Origin: Gnetum montanum
Taxonomy: Eukaryota > Streptophyta > Gnetopsida > Gnetales > Gnetaceae
DNA length: 64,000 bases
Reading direction: 5' to 3'
NCBI GenBank assembly: GCA_015680685.1
Contig: MNCI01026219.1
Coordinates: forward strand, 719,875 to 783,874
The translations under genes and the position numbers were made by a program. Under the pieces are notes generated by a model, which worked only from the letters and a program-made list of their open reading frames with translations, did no database searches and was not told where the DNA came from. Every line of letters starts with the position of its first letter. Position 1 is the stretch's first letter. Of the stretch, positions 1 through 11,762 are shown piece after piece.

Positions 1-300
1 AACAAAATGAATTTCAATTTTATTTTCATCATGCCATTGTCTTCAGGTAAATCAAACACTTGAATAAAATTTTGAACAATCTCCTAAATCGATGCTATGG
101 GCACTTGGTGAAAAAATTCTAACTTCTACAAGATAAAATTGCAAGAGTTCTACTAAGGAAATAATCAAGCAGTACCATAAATGTGGTAGATACAAGCACT
201 TATATAAGTATTTATCACACTTGCATCAATGTGGATGCATTGACAAAGTGAAGTCTATGTTAATACTACTACGTTGACACTGCATCGATGTGACTTATTG
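1..300 (-). repeat. Degraded LTR fragment, Athila-like family, minus orientation
   Basis: The stretch matches, in order, the R/U5-side text of the minus-strand LTR at 22636-23539: the phrase GCTATGGGCACTTGG near position 93, an AAATTGCAAGAG-type stretch, then a TATATAAG-type TATA at about 200. It is cut by the window edge and fades after about 300. It is a diverged relic, and neither end can be fixed. Confidence 0.5.
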
Positions 301-1007
301 ATATCTCCACTGTTCTTACAAAAATGTTCTTTACATATTGCAAGGGCATCTCCACAAATTATGTGTTGAAACACTTAATAGTCTTTAGATTGATGTAACC
401 CTTAATAAATCAATGATTGTGAAATGAAGGAGTACACATCCCTTAAACAATTTTGAAGTTAGCCTACCATACACAAACTAGGAACAATAGTGAATGATGA
501 AAAAGTGAAGTTTTTAATGTTAAAAATAACTAACTATAAAATCATTGGTAAAAAGACTAAGTATGGATTATCGAATAATAAACTAAGTGTAGAATAAATT
601 ATGAATAATGAAATAAAAGTTAAGTATCAAATATAGATTATGAACATAAAATATTAAAATAGTATAGCTATAACATGAAAGAAAGGCTTTTATTTCCCTC
701 CCCAAATGATGAAGTTTTTATGCTAAAAAATAACTAAGTATGAAAGTGATGAAAATTTAACTAAGTATGAAATAAAATGTTAGAGATTGAATAAAAAACT
801 AAGCATAAAATGTATATAAGAGAATATAAAATATTGAAATATTAATATTATTATGTAGAGAGAAGGATGTTAAATTACATACTTAAAAATACAAATTTTA
901 TGTGAACAAATGATTAAGTATAAAATGCTGAAAATTTTGACTAAGTATAGAATGTGATGTAAGAAAAGAAAAAAATTCTAAATATAGAATGTGAGTAAAT
1001 AAGTGTA
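301..1007. other. AT-rich spacer with degenerate AACTAAGTAT repeats
   Basis: No gene is seen. From about 480 to 1000 the words AACTAAGTAT and AAATAAAATG recur at irregular spacing on the plus strand, suggesting a decayed tandem array or old retroelement UTR. No open frame, PBS or PPT could be recognised. Confidence 0.4.
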
Positions 1008-1811
1008 TGATGACTGATGAGGTATCCCTATGCCCAACCATATGAATCACAAGCATTCATGCACGATCCGGTCAAATTCCATGGATGGGACTAGTTGTGG
1101 CATCTAGATCACTATGCCTTGATCCCAGTTTGCTGTCTTCCCACTTGGACTAGTGGTAGCTCTGTCATGTATGGTTTAGTTAAGAGTGAGCCATATGATT
1201 TTTATTATTTTATATTTTATTGTTCTACAATTAACAATAGGTTGAAACTCAATTTATAATCAAGTCAACTAATCTAATTGCTAATTAATAATCAACTACC
1301 CTAACATAAGTATCCGATACCCCTTTCCGTGCACATCCTAAACATGTATAACATTGCTAGGTTACCAAATGTTAAGCGTTGCTAGGATTACCATGAGTCA
1401 TACGTGTGCTCAAAGCAGTTGTACTTATGTGCTTAATTAATTAACATGCATGAAAATGTAAATATTAACTAAGTATATGAAAAGTAAATTACATGGAAAG
1501 TAAATCTAATCTAAGTCAAAGTGCTATAATGAATAAGAATCAATCTCAATCTTATTACTGTTCATGGAATATGTCTAGGTACATTGCTAGTTGAATAAGA
1601 CTTTGTACAATTGACTCAGATCTACTCTATAGGCACTCGCTGATTGTTCTCTAAGATTACAAAATAAAATTGCAAGAATTCAACTACTCTATTGACAACA
1701 TTATGAAAAAATAATGCAAAACTATTCCCAAATTGTGAGTCCAAGTGCTATATTTATAGGCCAACGTATATCCCATGATATCGGATACCTGACATCGGGT
1801 ACCTGATATCA
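1008..1811 (-). repeat. Minus-strand LTR, solo or orphan, A/B-like family
   Basis: Read on the minus strand it starts TGATATCAGG (at 1811) and ends CTCATCAGTCATCA (at 1008), the same kind of ends as the LTRs at 2039 and 8295. A TATA box (reverse of TATTTATA at 1751-1758) lies about 55 bases inside the U3 start, as in the other copies. No PBS lies beyond the U5 end and no PPT before the U3 start. The flanking 5-mers (GTGTA and AGGCC) do not match, so a clean solo LTR with target duplication is not shown. Confidence 0.65.
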
Positions 1812-2038
1812 AGGCCTTGTTATTAGGGTCCTATTATTAGAGCCTTGTTATCGAAGCCTTATTATTGAAGCTAGGATATCAGAGCCTTGTTATTGGAGCC
1901 TTATTATTGGAGCCAAACAAAAAATGGACTTTTTATTAGATAACCTAGCCAACTGATGATTCATCATACCCTCATGATTGAATAAAAAATCATCCTTGAG
2001 TTAACAGAATAGGATTGAGCTTTCTTTACTAATGAGCT
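1812..2038. repeat. Short tandem repeat between two oppositely oriented LTRs
   Basis: About seven copies of a 15-16 base unit of the form GCCTTRTTATTGGA fill 1812-1915, directly abutting the U3 start of the minus-strand LTR. The rest (1916-2038) is unique AT-rich sequence up to the next LTR. No gene is seen. Confidence 0.55.
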
Positions 2039-2826
2039 GTGATATCGGGTACGCGATATCGCGTCGGTCCCTGCGATATCGCAGCCCACCGCCAGGTCTA
2101 TAAATAAAAGGTAGCTTTCCCTTATTCAATCATCTAGAGTTAGTCCCTTAGCCAAACTATAGTAGTTTTATCATTCTAGAGTTAGAATAATTTCCATGTG
2201 CCGGTAGTAGGAGTCTCAAAGTAAATGGATCTTTATTCGAGCAAATTGTACTTGAGCACACATTTGTGTATAGCAATAAAGATGAACTTTCTGATAAACC
2301 TTGCAGCATATGGACTAAGCTAAATAGGATTTAATTATTGTTAAATGTTTAAATGCTTTCCTAGATAATTGATCTCTCTCAACCCTTGACTCTCCTAGTT
2401 AAGTGCATTCAGTACAATCGCTTCGAGCACGTGTGTAATGCTTGGTAACCCAGTAATGAGTAGCGTTTGGTAATCCCAGTAGTGTTGCATTGGTTCAGGG
2501 TGTGTGCGAAAAGTGGGAACAAATACTGATGCTAGGATAATTAAAGCTTAGTTAGTGAATAGTTAATGAAAATTAGTTATTTAGTTCTCTTCACCCTTCC
2601 CTATTAGCATAGGCGTTAAAAAGATAAAAGTTATAAAAATCACATACCTCAAACTTACTTAACCATATAACTTTGACAATACAAGTAAGTTTGGGAGGAC
2701 AATGATTGATTAACCTTAAGTGTTCCATTAAGGCGCGTAAGCACTTAGTCCTTGCAGTTCGACTAGATCGCGCGTGAGACGCTTGTATTTGTATGGTTGA
2801 GTGTAGGGGTACCTCATCACTCATCA
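2039..2826 (+). repeat. 5' LTR of copy A
   Basis: It starts TGATATCGGG and ends CACTCATCA, one base before the PBS, and is 788 bases long, against 784 for the LTR of copy B. TATAAATA at 2099-2106 is the promoter. Upstream of it are two 14-base perfect palindromes, ACGCGATATCGCGT and CTGCGATATCGCAG. The 5' boundary is set where similarity to copy B begins. Confidence 0.85.
2099..2106 (+). promoter_or_regulatory. TATA box of LTR A
   Basis: TATAAATA lies 60 bases inside the LTR. The same spacing from the U3 start is seen in the LTRs at 8295 and (minus) 1811, which supports it as the element promoter. Confidence 0.75.
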
Positions 2827-2827
2827 T

Positions 2828-2845
2828 TGGCATCCTTGCTGGCGA
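2828..2845 (+). other. Primer-binding site, tRNA-Asp type, degraded
   Basis: TGGCATCCTTGCTGGCGA begins one base after the LTR. It resembles TGGCGCCGTTGCCGGGGA, the complement of the plant tRNA-Asp 3' end used by many Athila and Tat elements, with several mismatches. Confidence 0.7.
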
Positions 2846-2972
2846 CTTAGTTATTTGTGCGCTACGTAGAACATAGGAAATCATTCATATCGTTGGGAGC
2901 TAAAATGAACCCTTAGGGTTAATCAAAAGAAAAAATAAAATAATGGTAAATAGCACACCGAACAAGACAAAA

Positions 2973-5508
2973 ATGTCTTCTTCTTCGCACAAAAGCACTT
3001 CACCACCTAGGAACAACACTAGAGACAGTCGGCGGCACAACACACATAACCAAGAACCGCTAGTTCCTCAATAGTTCTGAGTGGTATATATTCATCATGA
3101 TGAATATGTACCCGACTTTACCTTTATCCTTCATCAAGATGAGCAACTGCGTTGGAGAGACTTGGAGGGTAACATAGTGTTGCCTCCAGACCAAGTAGTC
3201 CCCAACATGCTCCTTCGTGCTCCTGCACGAATAGGCATGTCATAGTTATATGCAGAATATGTTGCATGCGAGCACCAAACAAGGGACTACCATCTCACAA
3301 AAGCGCAACATCAATGGGACTTGCAATAGGAGAGATATTATACATCTTTGAAAGGTAAAGGACCCCGTAATGCTCCACTCACCTTAAGAGAAATTGAGGG
3401 TGGTGAACCTATTTCAATAAGTTCTCCACAAAATGATGTTCCCCCTCCTAACGATGGTGAGAAGGTGATGTATTAGAACCTTCACTCCACGATTCACAAC
3501 CCTGGTTTTGATCCCCACGAACATCAAGTGTTTAATGAGGGAACAAAAATACATGATAAGGGCAGGCATTCTGATCGTCATCATGATCGGGGCTAGGACC
3601 ACCGAAGAGAAGGTAGGAAACATTGTTATGGCGATGGTTCCCCTTCTTCTTCACCTTCATCATCACATTCATCCTCTCCTTTAGTATTAGGAAACAGTCA
3701 TAAAGAACCTAATCATGAGGATAAGGGTAAACAGAGTGAGAAACCTTGACTAGATAGTCAACAGCGAGGATGAGGGCACTCTAGAGAATCAAGGCATGGA
3801 AGAAGGGAAAGTAGGGAACCATGTAGACATCATAGAAGCTATGAAATAAATGACCACGAAGAACCCCTACTTGCAACCCGAAGCATGTTAGACATCACAG
3901 AGGCCATTAGAATACCCACAAGGCACCAAAAAGATAGCAGGATCAATAGACTAGACATGAATAATATCCCACGATTTGAGGGGGGATACAACGCTGATCC
4001 TCAAAACCATTTACAAGAATTTCACGATGCATGTGCCTTGTAGGACATTAAGAACGAGTGGCAAAAGCTAAGGTTATTCCCAAGGACACTGGTAAAAGAA
4101 GCGAAAAGCTGGTACAGGTCCTTAGAACTAGAATCCATTTAAAGGTGAAGTACGATGCTAGAATTGTTTAACGATAAATATCAAACGTACTCCCAGGTGT
4201 CCAACCTACGAAAGCAAATTCAAGGATGGAAGCAAGGAACTCATAAACCCTTGGATGTTGCCATGGGCCAATACTATGCACTGTTACATCGTTTCCCAGG
4301 CCATGTTTACTCACAGCAAGATCAACTACACCATCTCGTAGATGGACTTAGACATGAAACTAGGAGAACCCTTGGAATGTATGCCCAAGGGAGATTATTA
4401 GAGCATAGGTTCCATCAAGTTCATAGATTGTTGGATCAAGTAGCTAAGGAAGAAGGAGAGCTATGTAAGAGAGAAAATGCAAAAGAGTACAACTGTAATC
4501 CTTCCCTTTGAAAAAGGGGAGTGACATTCTGTGAGGAGGAGGAAGAGTCATCACTCGAAGAGCTGGTGCATAGGAAAACCTTGTCGCTGCAAAAATTAAC
4601 AACAGAAGTGTCGACAAAGGTAGACCAAATGTGGGACTCCTTAGATAGAAGATTTGAAATCATTCTCAAAATCGTAGAGGAGTCTAAGGAGTGAGCTAGT
4701 GACCATGATAAAAAGAAAAAGAGGGATTTGGACCATGCACGTAACAAAGGAAAGGGTAAAATGGCTATCACCGAAGAGGTTGTGGATTTAGATACAGACA
4801 ATGATGGTGGATGTGAGATATGCTACTATGACCATCCTAAGGGATGTTGCCTAATAATCTCACATCTACAAGAGTCTGGGATGTATGCACTCAACCCACG
4901 ACTTAACAAATGGTAAACACCCCAATGGTTACCTTATCCCCAAGGTAACCTAAGGTAGTTCCACCAACCTTTAACGTATTACCCAAGTCACTCTGCCACA
5001 ACCTATTGAGCAACACCAATAGTGGTAATACCCACAGTCATGGGGGATGCCACCACCATGGCAACAATACCCTTATTGGCAACCGGATCCATATGGCTAC
5101 TACGTGCAACAGCCAATCTCTCCAGGTGACTCTGTTGGTCACGTGAAACCACAATGTCACTACCAAGATCAGGAGTATTGCAGGACTTCTTCTCCTGCGA
5201 GAGACACACCACATGCATACCATCCTCCAAATCCATCCGCAACTCTCACACCGATAGCTCCATTACCACCTGCTCAAGCAATTCAAGGGAAACTCCCCAC
5301 TCAACCGTAGCAACGCAATGCTATGAGAGTTGTAAACCTTCAACCCACTGCTAGTTCTGACAATCATATAAGGAGAAGACCTTTCTTCAGGACCAACAGT
5401 CCAAACAAGCTCTCACAAGTGCAAGCGGTTGAACCTTTGAATGCTTCTCCATCAAATAAGGCTTTAGAGCTCCCTTCAAATCAAAAATAGAGCTCAACGC
5501 ATACGGTT
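2973..5508 (+). pseudogene. gag of copy A (broken)
   Basis: Capsid-type Gag polyprotein. One frame runs from the ATG at 2973 to about 4985 with several internal stops. It shows an N-terminal region, a His/Arg/Ser-rich stretch (about 3540-3890), the retrotransposon Gag core (IPRFEGGYN and WYRSLE, then LDVAMGQYYALLHRFP near 4250-4310), and a Cys/His knuckle (CEICYYDHPKGCC near 4812-4850). A 2-base loss relative to copy B near 4988 shifts the frame into a Pro/Tyr/Gln-rich linker that leads to protease. Stops at about 4139-4147 and 5488 also occur in copy B. Confidence 0.8.
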
Positions 5509-6311
5509 ATGTTAACACATACCATTATTGACTGGATCAACGAGGGCCACCTTCCCAAGAAATTCTCTGATCCTGGAAGTCCTTTAATCTATCTCCAAGT
5601 CACTAGGAATAAACCATGTAAAGCTCTTCTAGACTCAGGCTCCAAAGTCAACTTAATATCACAAGAGATGTATAAAGCCTGGAACCTGCTTCCACTAAAG
5701 AAGAGAAATATTCACTTAGAGCTGGCTGACCAGTCCATCACTATTCCCTTGGGACTGGTGGAGGACATTGTTACCACTATGTGTGGTTGTCATACCCAGA
5801 TGATTTCCTAGTGATATAGGTAAACAATGATAAAGGGGACTTCCCAATAATAATGGGAAGGGCATGGCTCAGTACCATAAACGCATGCCTAGGAATCTTC
5901 CATCTTTCTCTAGAAATATATAAGGAAAATACTTTTGGGAAGATTGAGAAGAAGATAGTTCCATGCATCACATATAGTGATACAAGGGGTAATTACATAC
6001 AGGAATGTTCAGCATTTCCTGCATGCAACTGGTGTGCCCAAGAAATTAACATACACAAGTGCCTATGTGTAGCAACCACACAACAAGACAACACCCAGTG
6101 GTTGACAGCTAATCAAGTGAGCAACTCACCAACATGCATGGAACTAACTGGGGGATCAAATTGCACCCACATAGAAGGCATAGATGCACTGGAGCAAGAG
6201 TGTCACCAACTTCCAACCCTTACCTTGAAAACATCAATTAGGGGAAGTTGGAAACTCTTAAAAGATTCAAACAAGCGCTCCAATAAAAGATTACTAATTA
6301 ATGAGAAATAG
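5509..6311 (+). pseudogene. Retropepsin-like protease of copy A (frameshifted)
   Basis: Aspartic protease that would process Gag-Pol. The active-site motif LLDSGSKVNL lies near 5626-5655; the flap-side text LADQSITIPLGLVEDIV and the later IIMGRAWLSTI follow, as in Athila-type proteases. A single-base deletion near 5795 relative to copy B splits it into 5509-5811 and 5853-6311. The downstream part includes a Cys-rich stretch (CNWCAQE) and ends where pol has been deleted. Confidence 0.85.
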
Positions 6312-6727
6312 ACCAAACCTTACCATGAATCTAGAATGCTCATTGAGCATTACAAATCAGAGAGAGGATAACCTCGCTCATTATTTCAGACTTTCCCCTT
6401 CCAACTAAGTTATGGGGGAGATGGCGACCTATGCTGATCATGTGAGGCCCTCAGTTCCTTTTTAAGTTTTTGTTTTACACATTTTTGTTTTACAAATTTC
6501 TTTGACTTTTCTCATTTTTATTTTACAACATCATTCATACTTCTTCATTTATTTGTGTGTTTATTTATTTTGTTAAGTTTTTCACCGAATAAGTGCTCCT
6601 AAAGATGGTATGCACGGTATTCCATTGATTGCTAATGTTTGGTTTTTACCTTTGAGTGATGATGTTGATACTTAGGTATGGTTTTTTTTATATAACAGGT
6701 AATGGGTCCACATCATCCATGCATCCA
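6312..6727 (+). other. Pol-deletion junction and putative splice-acceptor region, copy A
   Basis: Right after protease the text becomes ACCTCGCTCATT and TATGGGGGAGATGG (about 6371-6423). In element D the matching phrases (GCCTCGCTCC, CATGGGGGAGACC, minus strand near 16340-16410) lie after the integrase C-terminus. A T-rich stretch then leads to TATATAACAG at 6689-6698, which looks like a 3' splice site before the env-position ORF. No gene is seen here. Confidence 0.5.
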
Positions 6728-6966
6728 TGAATTTATATGGTCTCTCTTGTCTTGGAACTGTATAGTCCCTTTCCTTCAATAATAAGAACTATCAATGAAT
6801 TGGTGACTGGGCATTTCTCAAACTAAGGAAGGACTTAAGGATTGAAAAGGGTGTGACTTCAAAGGAACTTGATGCATTTGTGCTAGCCATTCTCTTGGGT
6901 GCTTGGATGTTTTCTTCTGGAGCTTTCCTTACCATTCCGACGTTGCTTCATTATCGAGAGGCTTAG
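6728..6966 (+). pseudogene. ORF in env-like position, copy A (one stop)
   Basis: Starts at ATG 6728 and reads to TAG at 6964-6966 with one internal stop near 6761. It is colinear with the open 64-codon frame of copy B at 12980. Recognisable text: IGDWAFLKLRKD and ELDAFVLAILLGAWMFSSG. Athila elements often carry a third, env-like ORF at this place, expressed by splicing, and the AG just upstream fits that. No membrane-fusion or receptor features can be claimed. A captured plant mobile-type domain is an alternative. Confidence 0.45.
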
Positions 6967-8294
6967 CTAATAAGAATAATAAGTCTTTGCATTATGTGGT
7001 TCTCATGCAACAAAAAAAAATAGTGGAAATTCAAAGCACATCCCTTAGAAAAAATAATCATATGGGCTACAAGCACTAGTTATGAAACTAAATAAACATG
7101 TTCCCTCTAACTAAGGCCCTTCTCGCTTCCTACTTTCTCCTCTTTTGTTTCGTCGGAATGGTGGTGACTCTTTGGCGGAAGCATTCTTGTTACTTCATGT
7201 GGATGGATTGGCCAAATGCATTAATGTGAAGTCACTGGATGTGGATTGTTTGAGGCTAGATTTGGAATGGGATCTACTAAGTCACATTAACCATTAATAC
7301 ACAAGGGATTATACATCACCTTATTCTTGAGACTCCATTCCATTCTCTTCTTTCCATCATTCATTCTCCATTTTTGACCTCATTGTTGGTTGTATCAATA
7401 GTCCATATGTTGGTTGATGCATTGTTTTCTTTTTGGTAAACTCTTGTGGTTAAGAGTTTAACTCTTATTTCCAAATAGCAATCCTAGAGCCTACAAACTC
7501 TTTGAATGAGGGATTGTTAGGGCATTAAGGGCATGAGCCTACTTTGGGGAGGACCCACTAGCATTTCTATTTGGTTCATCCATTAATTTCTTTCCCCTAA
7601 ACATTTTGCAATCAACATTTATTTTTTTCATTTCCATCTTTGACATCCATTTTATCGGCATTGCCATTGTTCCCTTTTCTCCAACTTTTTTATTCCTAAT
7701 TATTTTCCATTCTCTCACTACTGGAGGTTTGCTCTCAGTTAGGGGGGTCCTGGTCCAATTTTTTCAATTTCCTCTTAACCCCTACACCTCGGGTAGTCAC
7801 CATCATTATATCTTCGAATCCGTATTAGCCATATCACAACTCAACCAATGGACCTTACATCGAGGCAAGGTATTAATTGCATTGTGATTCATTTATGCTT
7901 GTTAATATAAGATTGTGTTGTGTGTGTAGATGGCAATCATACAACAATGGATTGGATTTGGAGGGAACACTTGGAATGGACTGGTGCAAGGAACAAGATT
8001 TATGACATGCTTATGGATGGACAAAAAAAAGTGCAATCTTGGTGTCAATAGCAACAAACTTCTTCTTTTCTCTCTCTCTTCACTCTTCTCTCTCAGCTGC
8101 CAAATAAGGCTAGATGTCAAATGTGTATAGTGTTCACTCTTGTTGTCATGAACACTAAGTTTGTCATGTATTGTAATGATGATCTGTTCACATGTCACCC
8201 CATTCACCATTAGTTTCATTCAAGTCAATAATTCCATACCTTCCCAATATTTTGTAAGGAACTCGAGGATGAGTTTTTATTCAGTCATGGGCGT
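6967..8294 (+). other. 3' non-coding region of copy A
   Basis: Positions 6967-7908 match 13210-14168 of copy B. Many stops are seen in all frames; the 93-codon frame at 7606 is hydrophobic and T-rich and is not intact in B. From 7911 to 8294 the sequence is unlike B and holds a CT-rich run (8060-8100). No clear PPT is seen before the LTR at 8295. Confidence 0.5.
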
Positions 8295-9078
8295 ATGATG
8301 ACCTGCGATATCGCGTCGGTCCCTGCGATATCGCAGCCCACTGCCAGGTCTATAAATAAGAGGTGGCTTTTCCTTGTTCAATCATCTAGAGTTAGTTCCT
8401 TAGCCAAACTATAGTAGTTTTACCATTCCAGAGTTAGAATAATTTCCATGTGCCTACAATAGGATTTTGAAAGTGAACGAATCTTTATTTGAGAAAATTG
8501 TACTTGAGCACATATTTGTGTACGACAATAAAGACAAACTTTCTGATAAACCTTGTAGCATATGGACTAAGCTAAATAGGGTTTAATTATTGTTAAATGT
8601 TTAAATGCTTTCCTAGATAATTAATCTCTCTCAACCTTTGACTCTCCTAGTTACGTGTATTTAGTACAACCGCTTCAAGCACGTGTGTAACGCTTGGTAG
8701 CCCAGTAATGAGTAGCATTTGGTAACCCCACTAGTGTTGCACTGGTTCAGGGTGTGTGCAGAAAGTGGGAATGGATATTGATGCTAGGATAATTAAAACT
8801 TAGTTAGTGAATAGTTAATGGAAATTAGTTATTTAGTTCTCTTCACCCTTCCCTATTAGCATAGGCGTTAAAAAGATAAAAGTTATAAAAATCACATACC
8901 TCAAACTTACTTAACCATACAACTGTGACAATATAAGTAACTTTGGGAGGATAATGATTGATTAAACTTAAGTGTTCCATTAAGGCGTGTAAGCACTTAG
9001 TCCTTGGAGTTCAACCGGATCATGTGTGAGATGCTTGTATTCGTATGGTTGAGTGTAGGGGTACCTCATCACTCATCA
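8295..9078 (+). repeat. LTR shared by copies A and B
   Basis: 784 bases from TGATGACC to CACTCATCA. It can act as 3' LTR of A and 5' LTR of B. TATA box TATAAATA at 8351-8358. It keeps the CTGCGATATCGCAG palindrome; the upstream one is shortened to GCGATATCGC. Confidence 0.85.
8351..8358 (+). promoter_or_regulatory. TATA box of LTR B
   Basis: TATAAATA at the position equivalent to that in LTR A, about 56 bases inside the LTR. Confidence 0.75.
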
Positions 9079-9079
9079 T

Positions 9080-9097
9080 TGGCATCCTTGCTGGCGA
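9080..9097 (+). other. Primer-binding site of copy B
   Basis: TGGCATCCTTGCTGGCGA, identical to that of copy A, one base after the LTR end. Confidence 0.7.
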
Positions 9098-9224
9098 CTT
9101 AGTTATTTGTGCGCTACGTAGAACATAGGAAATCATTCATATCGTTGGGAGCTAAAATGAACCCTTAGGGTTAATCAAAAGAAAAAATAAAATAACGGTA
9201 AATAGCACACCAAACAAGACAAAA

Positions 9225-11762
9225 ATTTCTTCTTCTTCGCACAAAAGCACTTCATCGCCTAGGAACAACACTAGAGACAATCAGCGGCACAACACACATA
9301 AGCAAGAACTGCTAGTTCCTCAATAGTTTTGAGTGGTATATATTCATCATGATGAATATGTACTTAACTTTACCTTTATCCTCCATCAAGATGAGCAATT
9401 TCGTTAGAGAGACTTGGAGGGTAACATAGTATTGCCTCCAAATTGAGCAGTCCCCAACATGCTCCTTCGTGCTCTCGCACAAATATGCATGTCACAGTTA
9501 TATGCAGAATATGTTGCATGTGAGCACCAAACAAGGGACTACCATCCCACAGAAGCACAACGTCAATGGGAATTGAAATAGGAGAGATATTATACATTTT
9601 TGAAGGGTAAAGGACCCTGTAACGCTCCACCTGCCTTAAGCGAAATTGAGGGTGGTGAACCTATTTCAATAAGTTTTCCACAAAATGATGTTCCCCCTCC
9701 TAACGATGGTGAGAAGATGGTGTATCAGAACCTTCACTCCATGATTCACAACCCTGGTTTTGATCCCCATGAACACCAAGTGTTCAATGAGGGAATACAA
9801 ACACATGATAAGGGTGGGCATTCTGATCATCATCACGATCGAGGCTGGGACCACCGAAGAGAAGGTAGGAAACATCGTCATGGTAATGGTTCCCCTTCTT
9901 CTTCACCTTCATCATCACATTCATACTCTCCTTCAGTATCAGGACATAGTCATAAAGAACCTAACCATGAGCATAAGGGTAAACAGAGTGAGAAACCTCG
10001 ACGAGAGAGTCGAGAGTGAGGACGAGGGCACTCTAGAGAATCAAGGCATGGAAGAAGGGAAAGTAGGAAACCATGTAGACATCATAGACGCTATGAAAGA
10101 AATGATGATGAAGAACCCCTACTTGTAACCCAAAGCATGTTAGACATCACAGAGGCCATTAGAATACCCACAAGGCACCAAAAAGATAGCAATATTAAGA
10201 GACTAGACATGAATAATATCCCACGATTTGAGGGGGGATACAACGCTGATCATCAAAGTCATTTACAAGCATTTCATGATGCATGTGCCTTGCAGAACAT
10301 GAAGAATGAGTGGAAAAAGCTAAAGTTGTTCCCAAGGAAACTGGTAAAAGAAGTAGAAAGCTAGTACCGGTCCTTAGAACCGGAATCCATTTGAAGGTGA
10401 AGTACGATGTTAGAAATGTTTAACGATAAATATCAAACATAATCCTGGGTGTCCAACTTGTGAAAGCAAATCCAAGGATGGAACTAGGGAACTCATGAAT
10501 CCTTGGATGTTTCCATGGGCCAATACTATGCACTGTTACATCATTGCCCAGGACATGGTTACTCATAGGAGGATCAAATACACCATCTCGTAGATGGACT
10601 TAGGCATGAAACTAGGAGAACCATTGGAATGTATGCCCAAGGGAGATTATCAAAGCTTAGGTCCCATCAGGTTTATAAATTTTTGGAGCAAGTAGCTAAG
10701 GAAGAAGGAGAGCTATGTAAGAGAGAAAGTGTGGAAGAGTACAACCATGATCCTTCCCTTCGAAAAAGGGGAGTGAGATTCTGTGAGGAAGAGGAAGAGT
10801 CACCACTCGAAGAGCTGGTGCATAGGAAAACCTCGCTGCTGCAAAAATTAACAATAGAAGTGTCGAAAAAGGTAGACCAAATGTGGGACTCCTTAGATAG
10901 TAGATTTGAAACTATTCTTAAAATCATAGAGGATTCTAAGGAGAAAGGTAGTGATCATGATAAAAAGAAAAAGAGGGATTTGGACCATGCACATAACAAA
11001 GGAAAAGGTAAAATGGCTATCATTGAAGAGGTTGTAGATTTAGATATAGACAATGACGGTGGATGTGAGATATGCTACTATGACCATCCTAAGGGATGTT
11101 GCCTAATAATCTCACATCTACAAGAGTCTGGGATGTATGCACTCAACCCACGACTTAACAAACGGTAAACACCCCAATGGTTACCTTATCCCCAAGGTAA
11201 CCTAAGGTAGTTCCACCAACCTTTAACGTATTACCCAAGTTAAACTCTGCCACAACCTATTGAGCAACACCAATAGTGGTAATACCCACAGTCATGGGGG
11301 ATGCCACCACCATGGCAACAATACCCTTATTGGCAACCAGATCCATATGGCTACTACATGCAGCAGCCAATCTCTCCAGGTGACTCTGTTTGTCACATGA
11401 CACCACAATGTCACTACCAAGATCAGGAGTATTGTAGGACTTCTCCTCCTGCGAGAGACACACCACATGCATACCATCCTCCAAATCCATCCGCAACTCT
11501 CACACCGATAGCTCCATTACCACCCGCTCTAGCAATGCAAGGGGAACTCCCCACTCAATCGTAGCAATGCAATGCTACGAGAGCTATAAACCTTTAACTC
11601 GCTACTGGTTCTGACAACCATACAAGGAGAAGACCTTTCTTCAAAAATAATAGTCCAAACAAGCTTTCACAACCAGAAGTGGTTGAGCCTTCGAATGCTT
11701 CTCCATCAAATAAGGCTTCAGAGCTCCCTTCAAATCAAAAATAGAGCTCAACGCATACATTT
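9225..11762 (+). pseudogene. gag of copy B (start codon lost, stops)
   Basis: Colinear with gag of A. The start codon equivalent to 2973 is ATT at 9225-9227. The open block 9600-10019 shows the His/Arg/Ser-rich region well (HHHDRGWDHRREGRKHRHG followed by a Ser-rich run). The block 10137-10364 has the Gag core start (IPRFEGGYN), and 10629-11168 carries an acidic, Lys-rich segment and the CEICYYDHPKGCC knuckle near 11065-11105. The frame continues into the 11301-11564 Pro/Tyr-rich linker without the 2-base loss of copy A. A Trp codon before YRSLEPES is TAG near 10362. Confidence 0.8.

Larger units (their letters stand above)
2039..8294 (+). mobile_element. Copy A: Athila-like LTR element lacking RT, RNase H and integrase
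   Basis: Order: LTR (2039-2826), tRNA-Asp-like PBS, gag, protease, a direct join into post-integrase 3' sequence, an ORF in the env-like position, a 3' region, then the next LTR (8295), which can serve as its 3' LTR. Copy B is colinear at an offset of about 6.25 kb. The protease and Gag text matches element E, which keeps pol, so the loss of RT-RNase H-integrase is a deletion. The final stretch 7911-8294 is unique to A. Assignment to the Athila lineage rests on the PBS, the LDSGS protease and sister elements D and E. Confidence 0.85.

Noticed and set aside
2828-2845. A tRNA gene
   Set aside because: Only the 18-base complement of a tRNA 3' end is present, as expected of a PBS.
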